A stretch of DNA of 64,000 nt from contig JARDYH010000003.1 of the NCBI GenBank assembly GCA_029215795.1, forward strand, positions 177,828,382 through 177,892,381, read 5' to 3'. The notes beneath the pieces were generated by a model that was not told the origin of the DNA, ran no database searches, and saw only the letters and a list, made by a program, of their open reading frames with translations. The translations under genes and the position numbers were made by a program. Positions 1 to 11,671 of this stretch are shown here, piece by piece; within the stretch, counting starts at the first letter, position 1, and each line of letters opens with the position of its first letter. Source of the DNA: Anniella stebbinsi (taxonomy: Eukaryota > Chordata > Lepidosauria > Squamata > Anniellidae).

Positions 1-645
1 CTGTGTGTCAGGAAAGTTCTGAAAAGAAAGTGCAACCACATTTGGCTGAACATGGTTACAGTGCTCCTGAGCGATCAGCAGAATGCAGTTACGACCTGTC
101 TCCAGACCTTCCCTGTCAAAACAGGGAGGTCAGGGAGTGGAAGGGTAAGGCTTCCCTGTCTCCCATTTAGGGATATCCAGATTTTGTGAAATCCATGCTG
201 CGTGTTTCATGGATTGTCCTGTGTTGCTAGTTCCAGCATCCATTTACAGACAAATTTGATTTTCCCCCGTTATGCTAAAAAAGAAGCAAATAATTCCATA
301 AGAAAGTTTGCACAATTTACCTAATTTATGTTAGTACGTAGCATTTAGCGTATTGTCCGCCGTGCCATTTGACTTTTCCCCGACTTTATATTTTCCAGCA
401 TGGCATATGTCTGGAAATGTGTGTATTTTCCAGAGAATGAATTTGCATTTTAAAAAAATCTAGACATCCGCAGTCCAAATTGCAACAGATTCCACAGGTG
501 GGATTCATAGAAACCTGAACTCCTCTCCCACCCCCATTCAAACATTATTGCCAGGCAGGCAGCAGAAACTATATAACAGGGGACTTTGGCTACCTGTGGA
601 TTTGTAGCTATTCTGTCCTTCAAACACTTTCCCCCAAAACACTCC
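1..645. other. No gene seen
   Basis: AT-rich single-copy-looking DNA. No splice-flanked reading frame, RNA gene or transposon end could be supported. Confidence 0.5.
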
Positions 646-887
646 AGCGTGTGGGTTAAGTATGGGTTGCTGTTGAATCATGGGTTGCCATTATATGTGA
701 ACCATGCATTATAGTTTAACTAAGAGGCGTTAACCACAAACAACCCAGGAAGAAAACCCATGGTTTGTTGTTAGATTTTGAATTTCGTATTGTTCGTGGT
801 TAGCAGCCTATAGTTAAACCATAGTGCAGGGTTTGCACATAATGACAACTCACGATTCAACGACAACCCATACTCAACTCATACTCT
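646..887. mobile_element. Palindromic MITE (inverted-repeat DNA transposon remnant)
   Basis: Positions about 646-770 are the approximate reverse complement of about 765-887; both arms carry the shared block AGTATGGGTTG followed by matching stretches through GGTTTAACTA. The element is almost entirely inverted repeat and has no coding capacity, as expected of a non-autonomous DNA transposon. No clear target-site duplication was found, so the superfamily is not assigned. Confidence 0.6.
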
Positions 888-1049
888 GAAATGTCATTAC
901 GTGCAAACTAAGCCAAAGATTCTCTCCGTTGATTCCAGTGAATAAAATAACGCCTAGTAGCATATTTTATAAAGTTTTATGCATATTCCACCACATCATA
1001 CACCAGTGGCCAGACTCAACCCTATCTGTAGGCAGATTGAGATGGCTGC

Positions 1050-1128
1050 TTTAGGTGGCAGATGCTGGTTTGTGTGTCACGTGGCAGATGCTGGCATGTG
1101 TGTCAGGTCAGGTGGCAGATGCTGGTGT
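1050..1128. repeat. Minisatellite, about three units
   Basis: The block GGTGGCAGATGCTGG recurs three times, separated by TGTGTGTCA-like spacers, giving an imperfect unit of about 30 bp. It overlaps a chance 63-codon frame that has no other support. Confidence 0.6.
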
Positions 1129-2180
1129 GTGGAGAAAGGGCAGTAACCCCCCCCCCCCCGTACTATTCTTTCTGAGTGCCCCAACTGTTTTGTTTTTGGT
1201 CAGAGCTGTATACGCCACTCAACCTGCCCTGTACCTTTTAAGTTAGCCTTTTAGTCTCAGGTGGTGGAGGACGCTATCCCATTGCCAATGTTGAAGACCA
1301 GTCTGGTCAGCTTCCATATGAGGGGGTGGGGGTGCTATGTTGTCCTTCACCGCAGGCAGCAAAATGTTTTGGGCTGTCCCTGGCAGTAGCTCTTGTCTAA
1401 CTTTACCAACTTAATGTTTAAGCCAAACCACTGTACAATTGGAGGACAGAAAGATTATGTTTTCTTCCTCAAATTTTCCACAATATGAACCAGTTTTAAA
1501 AATATACCATAGTTATCATATGTTACTATGCATAAATCCATTGCTACATGTTCTGTCCCTTATTTGAACGTTGCAGCAGCCATTCCAAAATAATCTCAGC
1601 AATAAATCCTCTTATTGACTGCCATTTATACAAGTCAGCATGTGGTGATTTAAATGTGATGATGAAGTACGTTTCCCTCATGTTCTCTTAGCCTATATAA
1701 TTTCTTTTGTTCATTTTGGCATTCATGCTCAGATGTTAGGACAAGGAATTCCGCTCCAGATTTCAGTTTGCCAGTAACGAGGGATTAAGTGAACAAAGCT
1801 GGCAACTACTGAGTACTTGTTCTTTAGCTTCTCTCATTCATGAACCTCACTGAAGTGCAAATCAAAGAAAAACTCCTCTTCCTTCACATAAGACCCTTTT
1901 CCAAAGGAATCTCTTTGCATCTAGCTTCCAAGCAGAAAACTTAAGACACGCACACCCAAAATGCAAAGCATTTTGTATTCATGTTAATGTTACTTGGCTT
2001 TTAATTATTGTTATTATGAAAAGATCACAGCAGCTTACAAAACTAGAAATCAGACTTTTGAGGTTGGCATGTTTTATTCTCAAAAGATGCTAACCAATTT
2101 TTATTGATATCTATCTTTAGACACACACACTTTTTTTTCACAAACAACACATATGCAATCAATAAATTAATCACATTACA

Positions 2181-2213
2181 ATGTGTTTGGCATGTATTTG
2201 ATGCCAAACACAT
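2181..2213. other. Perfect 13-bp hairpin with 7-nt loop
   Basis: 2181-2193 is the exact reverse complement of 2201-2213, with loop GTATTTG. The stem stops abruptly on both sides and no transposon boundary is recognisable. It could be a chance palindrome or the remnant core of a MITE. Confidence 0.6.
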
Positions 2214-2792
2214 GATAATAACATTTTAAATGTTACATCTATATTACATCATATAATTCAAGAGGAGATATTTGCAGAATTTTCAATATTTGGCATTGGG
2301 GACAAGAGTCCAGGTGTCTAACTTAATTAAATTTCTTATTGCTGCAAGGATTTAGGTCAAGCTCTTAAAGTTACTGGTAGGATTTTACAGTCTCATATTT
2401 TATTATGTTAAGTTGATGCAATCCAGACTGCACAAGTATTTAAAAATCAATATGCAATTTAGCAACTCAGACAACTCCAAGATATGTAACATCTAGATCC
2501 TTTCAGGTCACTAGTTTAAAATCACCCAGCCTATGATGGTGGCAACTACAAGTTGTTACCATATGTTGGCTCCTTGGCCTCTCCTATGGGAAGGACTACA
2601 GGAATTTCAGCCTAGTTTCTACTTGGCTGCTGTCCACAAAACAACTCTACATAAATTGCATCCTCAATAATCTTGGCCGAGCCCTAAGGCAGAGTGGACA
2701 GGATTTGTAGAGATTCACCATCAGTGTGAACAAATGAAACTCAAAGGGATTTTTGTTTTTTATTTCATTTTTGTAAATAGGAATGAAAATGC

Positions 2793-2859
2793 ACACTTAT
2801 CTGGGGATGTCTCATTGAATTTAATGGGATTTACTGCCAAGTATACATGTATAGGATTA
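2793..2859. mobile_element. Short palindromic MITE copy (CAATCCTAT family)
   Basis: Contains the inverted halves around TTGAATTTAATGGGA and ends near TATAGGATT, matching a block seen repeatedly in this window (about 22508, 22925, 41079, 58155 and elsewhere). This copy is incomplete on its left side. Confidence 0.5.
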
Positions 2860-2868
2860 TGGAGGAGT

Positions 2869-2896
2869 TGTGTGTGTGTGTGTGTGTGTGTGTGTG
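2869..2896. repeat. (TG)n microsatellite
   Basis: Fourteen uninterrupted TG units. Confidence 0.9.
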
Positions 2897-3479
2897 AAGA
2901 AACCAAATAACAAATAAAGTCTTAAAGGAACTAAACAAAAAATAAATTGTGAACTGGAGGAAATGCCTTCTTGACTCCAGCTATAATGATAAACTACAAT
3001 CCATGTGTAAAAGCATAACTCACATCAATCAACATTAACAAACAGTATGCTTGCTTGATGGACATTTGGTCATTTTCTACTTTTAAAGCTGGTGAAATCT
3101 CAAAGTAAGATATGCAAAAGTTGCCAAATGGTTCTTCTATTAAATAGAGCTCTTAGTGACATTTCAGTATTACACATGCTGGTTTCTATGATATGGGTTC
3201 ATGAAGTGCTGTTATAGTCATCAGGGTTGGGGATTTTTTTTAGGTTTATAGACACGGTATTTCTGGATGCATGGATGACCAGGCAGCTTTGGTTCCTTTT
3301 CTTCATTCCTCATCTATCCTGAAAAGCAGCTTCTTCCCAAACCTACATACAGATCTTTATCCAACTCCTTAAGCAGCCACATGTAGAAAGAAATTTACTC
3401 TTGCAAGAACAGGCAGAACTAGCAATTCATAGACCTCATATTCTAGACCAAGTTCTACATTCTTTGTCCAATACTTCTG

Positions 3480-3769
3480 GACAACTAGAGGATCTTCTTT
3501 TCTGCCGCTCCCAGACTGTGGAATGACCTGTCAGAAGAGATTCGCCAACTTAACAGACTTCCGGAATTTAAGAAAGCCATAAAGACTGATCTCTTCCGGC
3601 AGGCCTACCCAGTCGAATTTTAAGAGATTTATTAGTATTTTAATAATGTATTCATTTTTATATGTTTTATGTATCTTATATCATTTGCTTTTAATGTTGT
3701 TCCCCGCCTCGATCCAGAGGGAGAGGCGGGTAATAAATAAATAAATAAATATATTATTATTATTATTTG
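3480..3769 (+). mobile_element. 5'-truncated LINE 3' end (L2/CR1-like)
   Basis: The stretch about 3496-3610 encodes, with stops, the typical C-terminal tail of L2/CR1-type ORF2 (a tryptophan-asparagine-leucine motif is recognisable in CTGTGGAATGACCTG, then a lysine/phenylalanine-rich end). It is followed by a 3' UTR with GAGGCGGGTAATAAATAAAT and an AATA-type tail that merges into an ATT microsatellite. All upstream ORF2 domains are missing, as usual for 5'-truncated LINE insertions. Confidence 0.65.
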
Positions 3770-4071
3770 GTCTCGTTTGCATGGTTGCCAAAATGGAGCA
3801 TCCTGTCTGGCCTGGCACTGGGAACATAACTCACCAGTGGTTCCAATCTTAATTGATAGCTCAGCTCCAGAAGGTGGTGCTTTGGACTTGTTGCTCTACC
3901 GTGCTATTTAGGGGAAGTCTGAAACTGCTTGGGGAGGTCATTCAGCAGTTGATATGCTGATGAGAGTTTCTCTTTTTAATCTAATTCACATGAAGTGGTG
4001 GAAGTTGTGAACAGGTGTCTAGAATAAGTATTGTACTGGATGAACGCTAGCAAATTGAAGTTATCTAAGAG

Positions 4072-4403
4072 AGCCTCTACAAGAGCGATTTAAAGCTCTT
4101 TCAAGGCACATTATAGATTTTACCTCTACAAGAGTGGAGTGCAAGTCGGGGTTGAGGTGCTTTTTATCTCCGCTTATGCGCATTATCGAATACGTGTTAA
4201 ATAGCGACTTAAAATTTACCGCGGGAGTTAAAGCGCCTTATGGCCATGTAAACATGCAATTCTCCGCATGTAACTTTATAGCACGTTTCATACAGCCCGT
4301 AATGCGCTTCACCGCCTCTCGTGAATAGGTATTAGGAGTAAATGCGCTTATCCGTATATGCGCATAATCGGGCAACCAGGCGTCAAAGCAAAATCTAGTG
4401 GCC
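4072..4403 (-). mobile_element. GCGC-rich MITE, copy A
   Basis: Reverse-oriented member of a family with copies at 23651, 42995, 43313, 51589 and 54865. It starts with GCCTCTACAAGAG, repeats a CCTCTACAAGAG block internally near 4121, and carries the family motifs ATGCGCATTATCG and TGCGCATAATCG. The other end is degraded, lacking most of the CTTGTAGAGG terminal repeat. Several family CpGs are decayed to TG or CA, so this copy looks older than those at 23651 and 43313. Confidence 0.75.
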
Positions 4404-5955
4404 ATCACCACATTTTATTGCAGAAAATTCAGTCAAACCAGATGAAACTGCCTTTGAAGACTATTTGGAAATAGCAGCACTGCAGAACGCAATGGCTAAA
4501 TTACTGAATGGTACTGGCCAACAGGCACAATTCACCAGAAACTGGCTTATATTTGTTGCTAGGTAACATTTCAAGCAGTTTGGGTTTTAACCCTTAAAGT
4601 GGCAAGGATACCTGAAGGACCACCATATGAATTTCCGAAGAACTGAGACTGGCATCAGAGGATTTCAGAATTGAGGGAGGTGGTAATGGGGAAAGGGCCT
4701 TTTTGTGATTATCTTCAACTTATGGAGTACAACCTTCACTCTTAAGTTTCAGGCACCATATCAAGACCTTTTATTCTCCAAGCATTTTCACTTGTGCTAG
4801 TAGTAACAAAATAGGTTTTATATATCAACTGATTTTTAAAATCCTGATTGTATTATACAAATCTGCTGATTTGATGATCTTTGTGTTTTAAATTTTTAGT
4901 TGAAAATGTTGGGGGTTTTGTTACCCAGTTCAGGACTGTGTTTACAAACTCAAAAATAGATTAAAGTATCTTAAATAAATGAACAAATATGGTTACTAGC
5001 AGAAAATAAAGGCTAGAGGGGAAAACAGATACGCTGATTGTGCAAGAGGAAGAGCATGAATATTGCAATGCTTAAACTCAGAAGCTACAACCACACATAC
5101 ATCATGTATGGAAGATATACAAGCTCATTAAGAAATGAGTGGATTTATATATTTGAAATGTAACACACACAGGCTAAATGTGTCCAGGCAAAGTTAAGGC
5201 TTAATACGAAGTTAGTGCTTTGTATTGCTTATTCTGAAGTGGGCAGAAGGTCATTTATCAGAATAATGGCTCCTGAACAGAATGATGGGCTCAATCTTGG
5301 AGCCATATTAATACACTCAAGTCTCCCTAAAGTAATTAGCCACAAAAAGGTAAGGGAATAAATCTTTCTAGAGAGCTAAAAGTCCTGGCTGGGGAGAGTT
5401 AAGAGATAACAGGTGTCTTTTGGTTTGCTCCTGGCTTGTTTCATTGCCCAGAATATTGGCAAGGAAACTACTGTTAAATCACCCTGAGCTAGAAGGGCAG
5501 AATAGTATTGGCATCAGTAGTTCTTCCTAGTGTTTTAGAACAGTTAACCTAAAAAAAATGCTCACAAAGCAGAAAGGAATTCCTTTGAGCCTGGCATTTA
5601 ACTGGAAAAGCTAAGCTCCCCCATTCTATCCATTTTTGACACATTGGCCACCCACCAATGCGTTCACAAGGATTATTGCAAAATTATGGAGCTGGAAGGG
5701 ACCAACATTTACTTACCTCTCCCAAGGTCAGGACCATGCATGTGATGAACCTTCACAATCACTTTGTACTACATGGAGCACGGTTGGGGAATACACAGAA
5801 GGTGTATTACTTTGCACTAAATGGGTTGGTTCCATGAACAAATCCCATTAACTGGGTCATTGCAAACTACACAATTTATTGGGTACAACATTGCATCATC
5901 TAACACCCCACATGTTGGATCCAGAGGAACAAAGCATTTCCTTCTCAGCAGCTTC
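4404..5955. other. No gene seen
   Basis: AT-rich non-coding DNA with no recognisable transposon ends, RNA gene or splice-supported exon. Positions 5948-5955 are the left target duplication of the next element. Confidence 0.45.
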
Positions 5956-6609
5956 CAGGGTGGATAAAAGAATCGGATTTTTTTATTTAAATAGGATTTT
6001 TTTACTTAAATTGGATTTTTTAAATAAAATGCTTTTTGAGGAAAAATCTATCTAAAAATAGTTTTCTATTTAAGATACATTATAGTCCAAAGGTCATCAT
6101 GAAATAAGAATTAGTTTTTAATTATGTAGTATGAGGCTGTATATTCATGCGATGTTTAAATTTTTTGTTAAATGAATTCCATTAATCCATATCACAATGT
6201 CATGCTCTTCCAGAGGTTTCTGTAAGATTGGGCAATTTTTCTATCTAGAAGATATTATCACAGATGCTTGGTTTTACAGTTCTAAAAACTGTGAATTTGT
6301 GTCTGCAGAGATCACAATCCCATTGTTCCTTTGCAAATCTATGTACACAGAATCAACCCCTTACCTCTTAAGTGCTAAGTTTCAAAAAAATTCAATGAAT
6401 AGATTGTTGGGAGTGAAATAGAACTGCACAAGAAGCTAAAAAAGAAGCTAAAAAAATATTTGCTTGTAAATATTAAGATTATACCAGCAAGAATGAGTGT
6501 TTGGTAACTCTGAGTTGTGTAAAATATGTATTAAGCTTATGGCGAGGAAGAGTGCACTGGAGGGGGGGGGAGTCACATGATTAAATTGATTTAAATCAAA
6601 TCCACCCTG
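5956..6609. mobile_element. hAT-type DNA transposon, non-autonomous (Zaphod-like ends)
   Basis: The element begins CAGGGTGGAT and ends ATCCACCCTG, an inverted terminal repeat followed on both sides by AT-rich TTTAAAT-containing subterminal sequence. The flanks are GCAGCTTC at 5948-5955 and GCAGCTTC at 6610-6617, a perfect 8-bp target duplication diagnostic of the hAT superfamily. The 654-bp interior has no transposase frame. The ends resemble those I associate with Zaphod/Tip100-type hAT elements of amniotes; that subfamily label is from memory and tentative. Confidence 0.85.
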
Positions 6610-6617
6610 GCAGCTTC

Positions 6618-7470
6618 TCATTGCTCCAAGGATCATTTACTTATTTTTATTATTTCCTTTTTTAAAAAAAAATCTTCCCAAGGCACCTTTAAGGATGGAA
6701 ACCTCATGCTCCAGAAAGTCTCTACTTCCAGGGAGGTGGATGTTAAGGAGAGCACAGAGGTCTGTCACCCTAGGAGAGAGTTGAGAAGCCTGCACATGCA
6801 TATGGAACACCATGCATAGTGCTTTAGAACCCAGCGCATTCCTGATACTCCAGAAAGGAAACCTAGCTTTTCCAGGAAGCCAGAATTATTTTGCTCAGTC
6901 CTGTAGGCATGTTGCCCCCATCAGCCCTCACCTACAGAAAAACTGCCTCTCTTTATTTTCTCTGCAATCTACAACTCTATGTTCAGGAGGTGACCATGAG
7001 AAAGAAATAGAAGACAGGAAAAGTGAGCTGCTGATTTGATTTTGGGAGCAGAATTTTAATCCCTGAAATTCTAGAAAAGAGCATGTGAGCAGTACAAGTT
7101 TGGACATCGTGACAACTCAGGCTTCACCCTCAAACCAGATGCGTGAGCAAATGACCGATCATGTGTGCTGATGCACACTGCCTGATCATGCACACTGCAA
7201 GCGAGAGTAAACAACTCAGGGGCATTCCATCTCTGGGTTATTTAGTGCTGTGTGCAAACTGGGAACGCTGGCTTGTTGGGAGAGAGACAATACAGAACTG
7301 GAACCCAGGGTTTAAACAAAGCATTTCTAGGTTGTTTAGCCACTTCCACTTGCAGCAGGATGACCTGGCAATGTGTACCTGTGTACTTGCTCACTCGCTA
7401 CGGAATGTCTCGGACATCCCAAGAACCCAGTTTAAAATCTAGGTTCTTGTGACATCCAAGGCACTTTGCC
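6618..7470. other. No gene seen
   Basis: Open frames of up to 93 codons occur here, but they lack splice signals, codon bias or recognisable motifs. No repeat could be assigned. Confidence 0.4.
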
Positions 7471-7505
7471 TTGGTTGGTCCCCTCTAGAACAGGGGACCA
7501 ACCAA
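7471..7505. other. Perfect 14-bp hairpin with 7-nt loop
   Basis: 7471-7484 (TTGGTTGGTCCCCT) is the exact reverse complement of 7492-7505, with loop CTAGAAC. The arms are GC-containing and perfect. It is too short for a typical pre-miRNA and has no poly-T terminator, so its role is unknown. Confidence 0.65.
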
Positions 7506-7823
7506 AATATTTTCTCACTTTACATGTTGTAATGATAGTTTCTTCAAATAATAGGTAAACATTTTATTAGTTAAGAATAGCTCACATGCGTTTAAATTGC
7601 CACTTTTCTACACGAAATGTATGGAAGCAGGGCAGGCATACAGGTCACTTGGTCCCACTCCTCTGCATTATGGTGAGGTTTACTGTATTTTTAAAAATCA
7701 TAATAATTATTTCTAAATTTGTATCTATATGTATGAGTTAGCATATGTAAATTGTATGCAGATCTTTCTCTTCTTTTTTTGATGATGCATTTCCTCTTAT
7801 TTTGGCGATTCATACGTGGTCAC

Positions 7824-7940
7824 CTTAGGCCTAAATAATGTAATTTTAGTCTGGTCTTCAGGGAGCAGGTTTAAAGAAGAGTAAGGGTGGACAAGCTTAT
7901 TTAGCTTTCCTATTTCAGACTCCATTTGAAGAAACATTTC
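7824..7940 (-). CDS. Candidate internal coding exon of an unrecognised host gene
   Basis: On the minus strand a 117-bp block is bounded upstream by a good splice acceptor (TTTTCTGTGCAG before the first base at 7940) and downstream by a donor (AAG then GTGACC, exon end 7824). It is exactly 39 codons with no stop and phase 0 at both ends; the frame is also open on both sides. The peptide begins EMFLQMESEIGKL and ends ITLFRPK, with mixed hydrophilic composition unlike low-complexity chance frames. I do not recognise the protein. It lies on the same strand as the CpG-island donor at 25121, about 17 kb upstream in transcription direction, so both could belong to one gene. Alternative: a chance open block in non-coding DNA. 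Confidence 0.35.
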
Positions 7941-10440
7941 CTGCACAGAAAACATATGAAGCTCAAGGGGAAAGGATAATTTTTTCAACATTTTCTGAAA
8001 ACATAACCACAAGATTCTTTTCCTGTGATCATGCTTGGCTTTCCTCTTATTTTCTTAGGCCTTGGCCAGAGTGTTGATAGCTTGACATACTACAATACAA
8101 GACCTTTCCACTGAGTAAGTACTTTCAAAATATAATATGCATGGAAGCCCTAAAAGAAGAATAGCTCACTCTGGAGTTGCATTCATTAAAATAGAGGCTC
8201 CTCAGTAATTCTAATAGTCTGCCCATGACGGGATTTGAAAAAAACTGCCTAATGTTTTTCAATCCTTAAGCTACTCTGATTTTTGTTTTATCAAGACAGT
8301 TTTAGTTCCTCAGGCAAAGACTATAATTTCTGATGTAAATATTTTGGTTTTTGTGGACAGAAACAGAATTCTTCAAAATCAAAAGTTTATGTTGTAAAAC
8401 AACATCATTTTGGATTGAAAGAACTGCATTACTAACAAGCAAGCTCATACCCCATACAGGAGCTTGTTTACAAACCACTGTGCTATGTGCACTTAGTGTT
8501 ATCTAAGACTAAGGGCATTTTACAGTACTTTTTCAGAAAAGTAAATTCTATACTAAAAATATAATTGACATGTAGGAATACTGCAAATATCCTGTTGTAC
8601 CTTACAGAGCAATACTACTCTGGCCAGATGGAAGATGCACCATGGAACCACTGCTACATTCAAAGCCCTGCAACACAAGCCACTGCAGCAGGAGGGCAGC
8701 TTTTCACCAGTTTTTCTTGCAGCATACTGGTCCTTCCCCCTGTTCCTTTTCCTTTTAATGGGAGAGGAAATACCTACACTAGCCTGGGGCCAGTGTAGAT
8801 TAGAGGCTCAATTCTGATACCTCACTGGAGAATGGAGGTTCTTTGGAGCCAGAAAAATTGAAATCCGCCCCCTTCCCACCTCCAGAATGCCGCAGAGCTT
8901 CCCACTGGCTGCCACTGGAGATAGCCTTATGTCTGCAGAGCTTTTTATTGGCGAAACAGGAGCTATCCCCATTAGTTGAGTTCCTCTTTAGTGGCATCCT
9001 AATCCCCTCCAGCCGGAAGATCTGGGGTGTTAGGACTGTACTGTTAAAGGGCTACTGCAATCAGAGTGAACAATACTGAGTTAGGTGGACCAGCATATTC
9101 ATAATGCAAAAAAAGTATGTTCAGTTTCATTGATAAAATGTAGTAAACACAAACTATGACCTAATTTTGTAGAATTATACAAAAGAATAATAATTTGAAT
9201 AAACAAATTGTTTCTGAATTAGAAAAAATGGAGAGAAAGGCATTACATTATTTTAAACAGGTTCTATCAAAATCTTTGTTTATACAGAAAAAACAGCCTG
9301 GTCAAAAAGCTTATGTCAGATAAATAAGTCAAAAGACCCAGACAAAAATATTTTTGATTAGGAGTAAGTGTGCTGCATATCCAATAATTAGCTGTAGTGG
9401 TCTCTCTCTCCCCAGGAGAGCTACCTGTTCCTATAAAGTTAGGAGCAAATGTTTTCACAAAGTTATTCCAAGGCTATCCTGGTGCTATTAGATTATACGA
9501 GTCAATGCATCTTAGGTGTTCTTGCCTCAAATGTTAATTACCATAATAATTTAATGCATACAAATACTTAAACAATCAAACAATTACTCAGATGTACTAA
9601 ATCAGTATCACACATGACCTTAGAAGGAACTTCTAAGGTAAAGTCTTTCTAATGTATAGCATTACATATTAGAGCCTGAACCAAAATTAAACACTTTTAG
9701 ATATCGTATATTTCAGGAGGGAGTTCTAAGTACATGTTTCTCTTTTATTGGAATCAATGGGACTCTTCAGTACATACCAGCATGCTAGATAGTAGAATTG
9801 AGGAAAAAGAACCCCTTAAAGAGCAATTGTTTTATATGAGCACTCATTCTCAAATCATAATTTAATGTGCAGTTCATCCAACACAAAATCCACTACACTC
9901 CTCTCTCTCTCATCTACATTAAATTTTCTTCATGAGTATATTTTCATACAAAATTATGCCTTGTTAATTTTGCTTCTATTAGTCTTAGCTTCTTTTTCTT
10001 TTTGTGGTTTTAGTACCAGTAGAACTACTAAACATTAGCTATAAAACAATATTTTCAAAGGAGCATTAAGGGGCAAATGAATTCTATTTAGGATGCATCC
10101 ATTGTGAATTATCTAAAATAAAACAAACAAACAAACCTTACCTATTTTGGTTTAAAACAAACCAACAATGCAAAGTAAGCCTACAATTTTTTTACTAGTC
10201 TGCTCGCTCTCACATTTAAGTCATTTGTAATACATCAGCAGTCAAAGAAGAGAACTGCTGTTCTTCAAATGTATAAAAATATCCAATGGCAATTTTTATT
10301 CACCATAGGCAAGTAGCTATTGTTTTATCTAACTTGAATAACACCAAATGATTGGCTTCTTTTGTTACTGTGGGGCTAAATGTTCCCTCTGACCATTAAT
10401 GCTTCTGGGTTTTTTTACCTTTCACATTGTTCTATTCGAC
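7941..10440. other. Non-coding stretch
   Basis: No supported gene or repeat. Short overlapping frames of about 60-78 codons near 8565-9079 and 9267-9458 have no supporting signals. Confidence 0.4.
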
Positions 10441-10574
10441 CAGGGATAGGCAACCTGGTGCCTTCCAGATATTTTGGGCTTCAACTCCCATCAGCTCCAG
10501 CCCGCATGGCCAATGGTCAGATAAGCTGGTAGTTTTGATCCAAAACACCTGGATGAAGCAAGTTGGGAAAAGCT
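10441..10574. mobile_element. hAT-type MITE remnant
   Basis: Begins CAGGGATAGGCAACCTGGTG and carries the CCAACTCCCATCAGC-like and GGCCAATGGTCAG-like blocks typical of a palindromic hAT MITE common in reptile DNA; a second copy is at about 19613. The right arm is degraded (CAAAACACCTGGATGAAG) and no target duplication is clear. Confidence 0.6.
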
Positions 10575-10854
10575 GTCCTAGACTATAAAATAATAGCTTC
10601 CTTAGGCTAACAAAAATTTAGTGAAATAACATTAAAAACTGTTAAATATAACACTAGTGTATTACTTGTTTTGCTGTCCTCCAGCTTTCTCACTAGTCTC
10701 CAATGGGCTAAAAGTCTGATTGATCATTTTCTTAAAAAAATAATAATAATCCTATCCAACTTCCAGTACATGCCGTGAAACAAGCACTAGTGTATTTATC
10801 ACACAATAAAACATTCAATTGCCCTATATAGACTGGATAATGACCATGTAGAAA

Positions 10855-10990
10855 ATTACCAGGTGTGTAAGAGCTTCCAGATGTATTTTTAAAAGAAGTA
10901 GACAAATTCATGGAGCATAGCTCTGTGCCTACAGCTATTGGCCATGATACCAAATGGAAACTCCATGTGCGAAGGCAGTATATCTCTGAA
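10855..10990 (-). repeat. Fragment of the GCTGGATCAGACC interspersed repeat
   Basis: Reverse-strand match to the second half of a repeat seen more completely at 27735 and 58745, sharing GCTCCATGAATTTGTC and the downstream AAAA-CATC block. Non-coding and strongly diverged. Confidence 0.5.
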
Positions 10991-11213
10991 TACATTTTGG
11001 GACCAAACCACAAAGACAGGCTGCTGCTTTTATGGCCTGTTTGTGCACTTCTGAGTGCATTTGGCTGGCTACTCTAGGAAACAGGATGGAGGATTATGGG
11101 GAATGCTGGAGGGCTCTTTATGTTCCTAATTTGACCGGGGGGGGGGGGGGGTTGTGCAAGGAATTTATCTTCTAAAATACAAAACTAAAAAAAACAAAAC
11201 ACAACCCCTGATA
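10991..11213. other. Unique flank with G-run
   Basis: No feature apart from a homopolymer G-run at about 11137-11152. Confidence 0.5.
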
Positions 11214-11267
11214 GAAATGCAAGTTGCCTACCTGTAACTGTAGTTCTTCGAGTGGTCATCTGTGCAG

Positions 11268-11395
11268 TCACACACTATGGGCTCGTGCCGATGCCGAGCC
11301 TCACTTCGGAACTTCTAAAGCTTAGAAACTATTGGCGGGAACCCCTCCCCCCACCGCCTTATCGCGCATGCCTGGGTTCCCGCCTACCTCAGTTC
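11268..11395 (+). repeat. DIRS left inverted terminal repeat
   Basis: 128 bp, the exact reverse complement (by eye) of 17112-17239. It starts TCACACACTATGGGCTCG and ends near GCCTACCTCAGTTC. Sequence outside it (11214-11267) is a left-end extension that is repeated in reverse complement inside the element at 11527-11586. Confidence 0.95.
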
Positions 11396-11526
11396 CATGA
11401 GACCGCCTAAACAGTCCCACGCCAAGGTAGTCCGCAGAATATCTAGTTACAAAGAATAAAACAGTGGCATGCCGATGTCACTCATAGACCCCTAACAGCG
11501 AGGTCTAGAGGGGACGGTGGGAGGGT

Positions 11527-11622
11527 TGTGTGACTGCACAGATGACCACTCGAAGAACTACAGTTACAGGTAGGCAACTTGCATTTCTTCTTCGTGGTCT
11601 CTGTGCATCACACACTATGGGC
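11527..11622. repeat. DIRS internal complementary region (ICR)
   Basis: The first part (about 11527-11586) is the reverse complement of the left end of the element (11214-11273). The second part (about 11584-11622) is the reverse complement of the right end (about 17224-17262). The two halves meet in CATTTCTTCTTCG, so this block is a copy of the joined left and right ends. In the DIRS model the ICR templates alignment of the two ends into a closed circle. It lies between the recombinase stop codon and the left inverted repeat. Confidence 0.93.
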
Positions 11623-11671
11623 GAGTAACCAGCAACACTTACCGGAGGAGGGTAGACTCGCTGATTGGATA

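Larger units (their letters stand above)
888..3479. other. Non-coding stretch with small repeats only
   Basis: No gene is supported. It holds a short minisatellite (about 1050-1128), a C-run (1147-1159), a perfect hairpin (2181-2213), a short MITE-like block (about 2793-2859) and a TG microsatellite (2869-2896), each listed separately or noted here. Confidence 0.5.
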
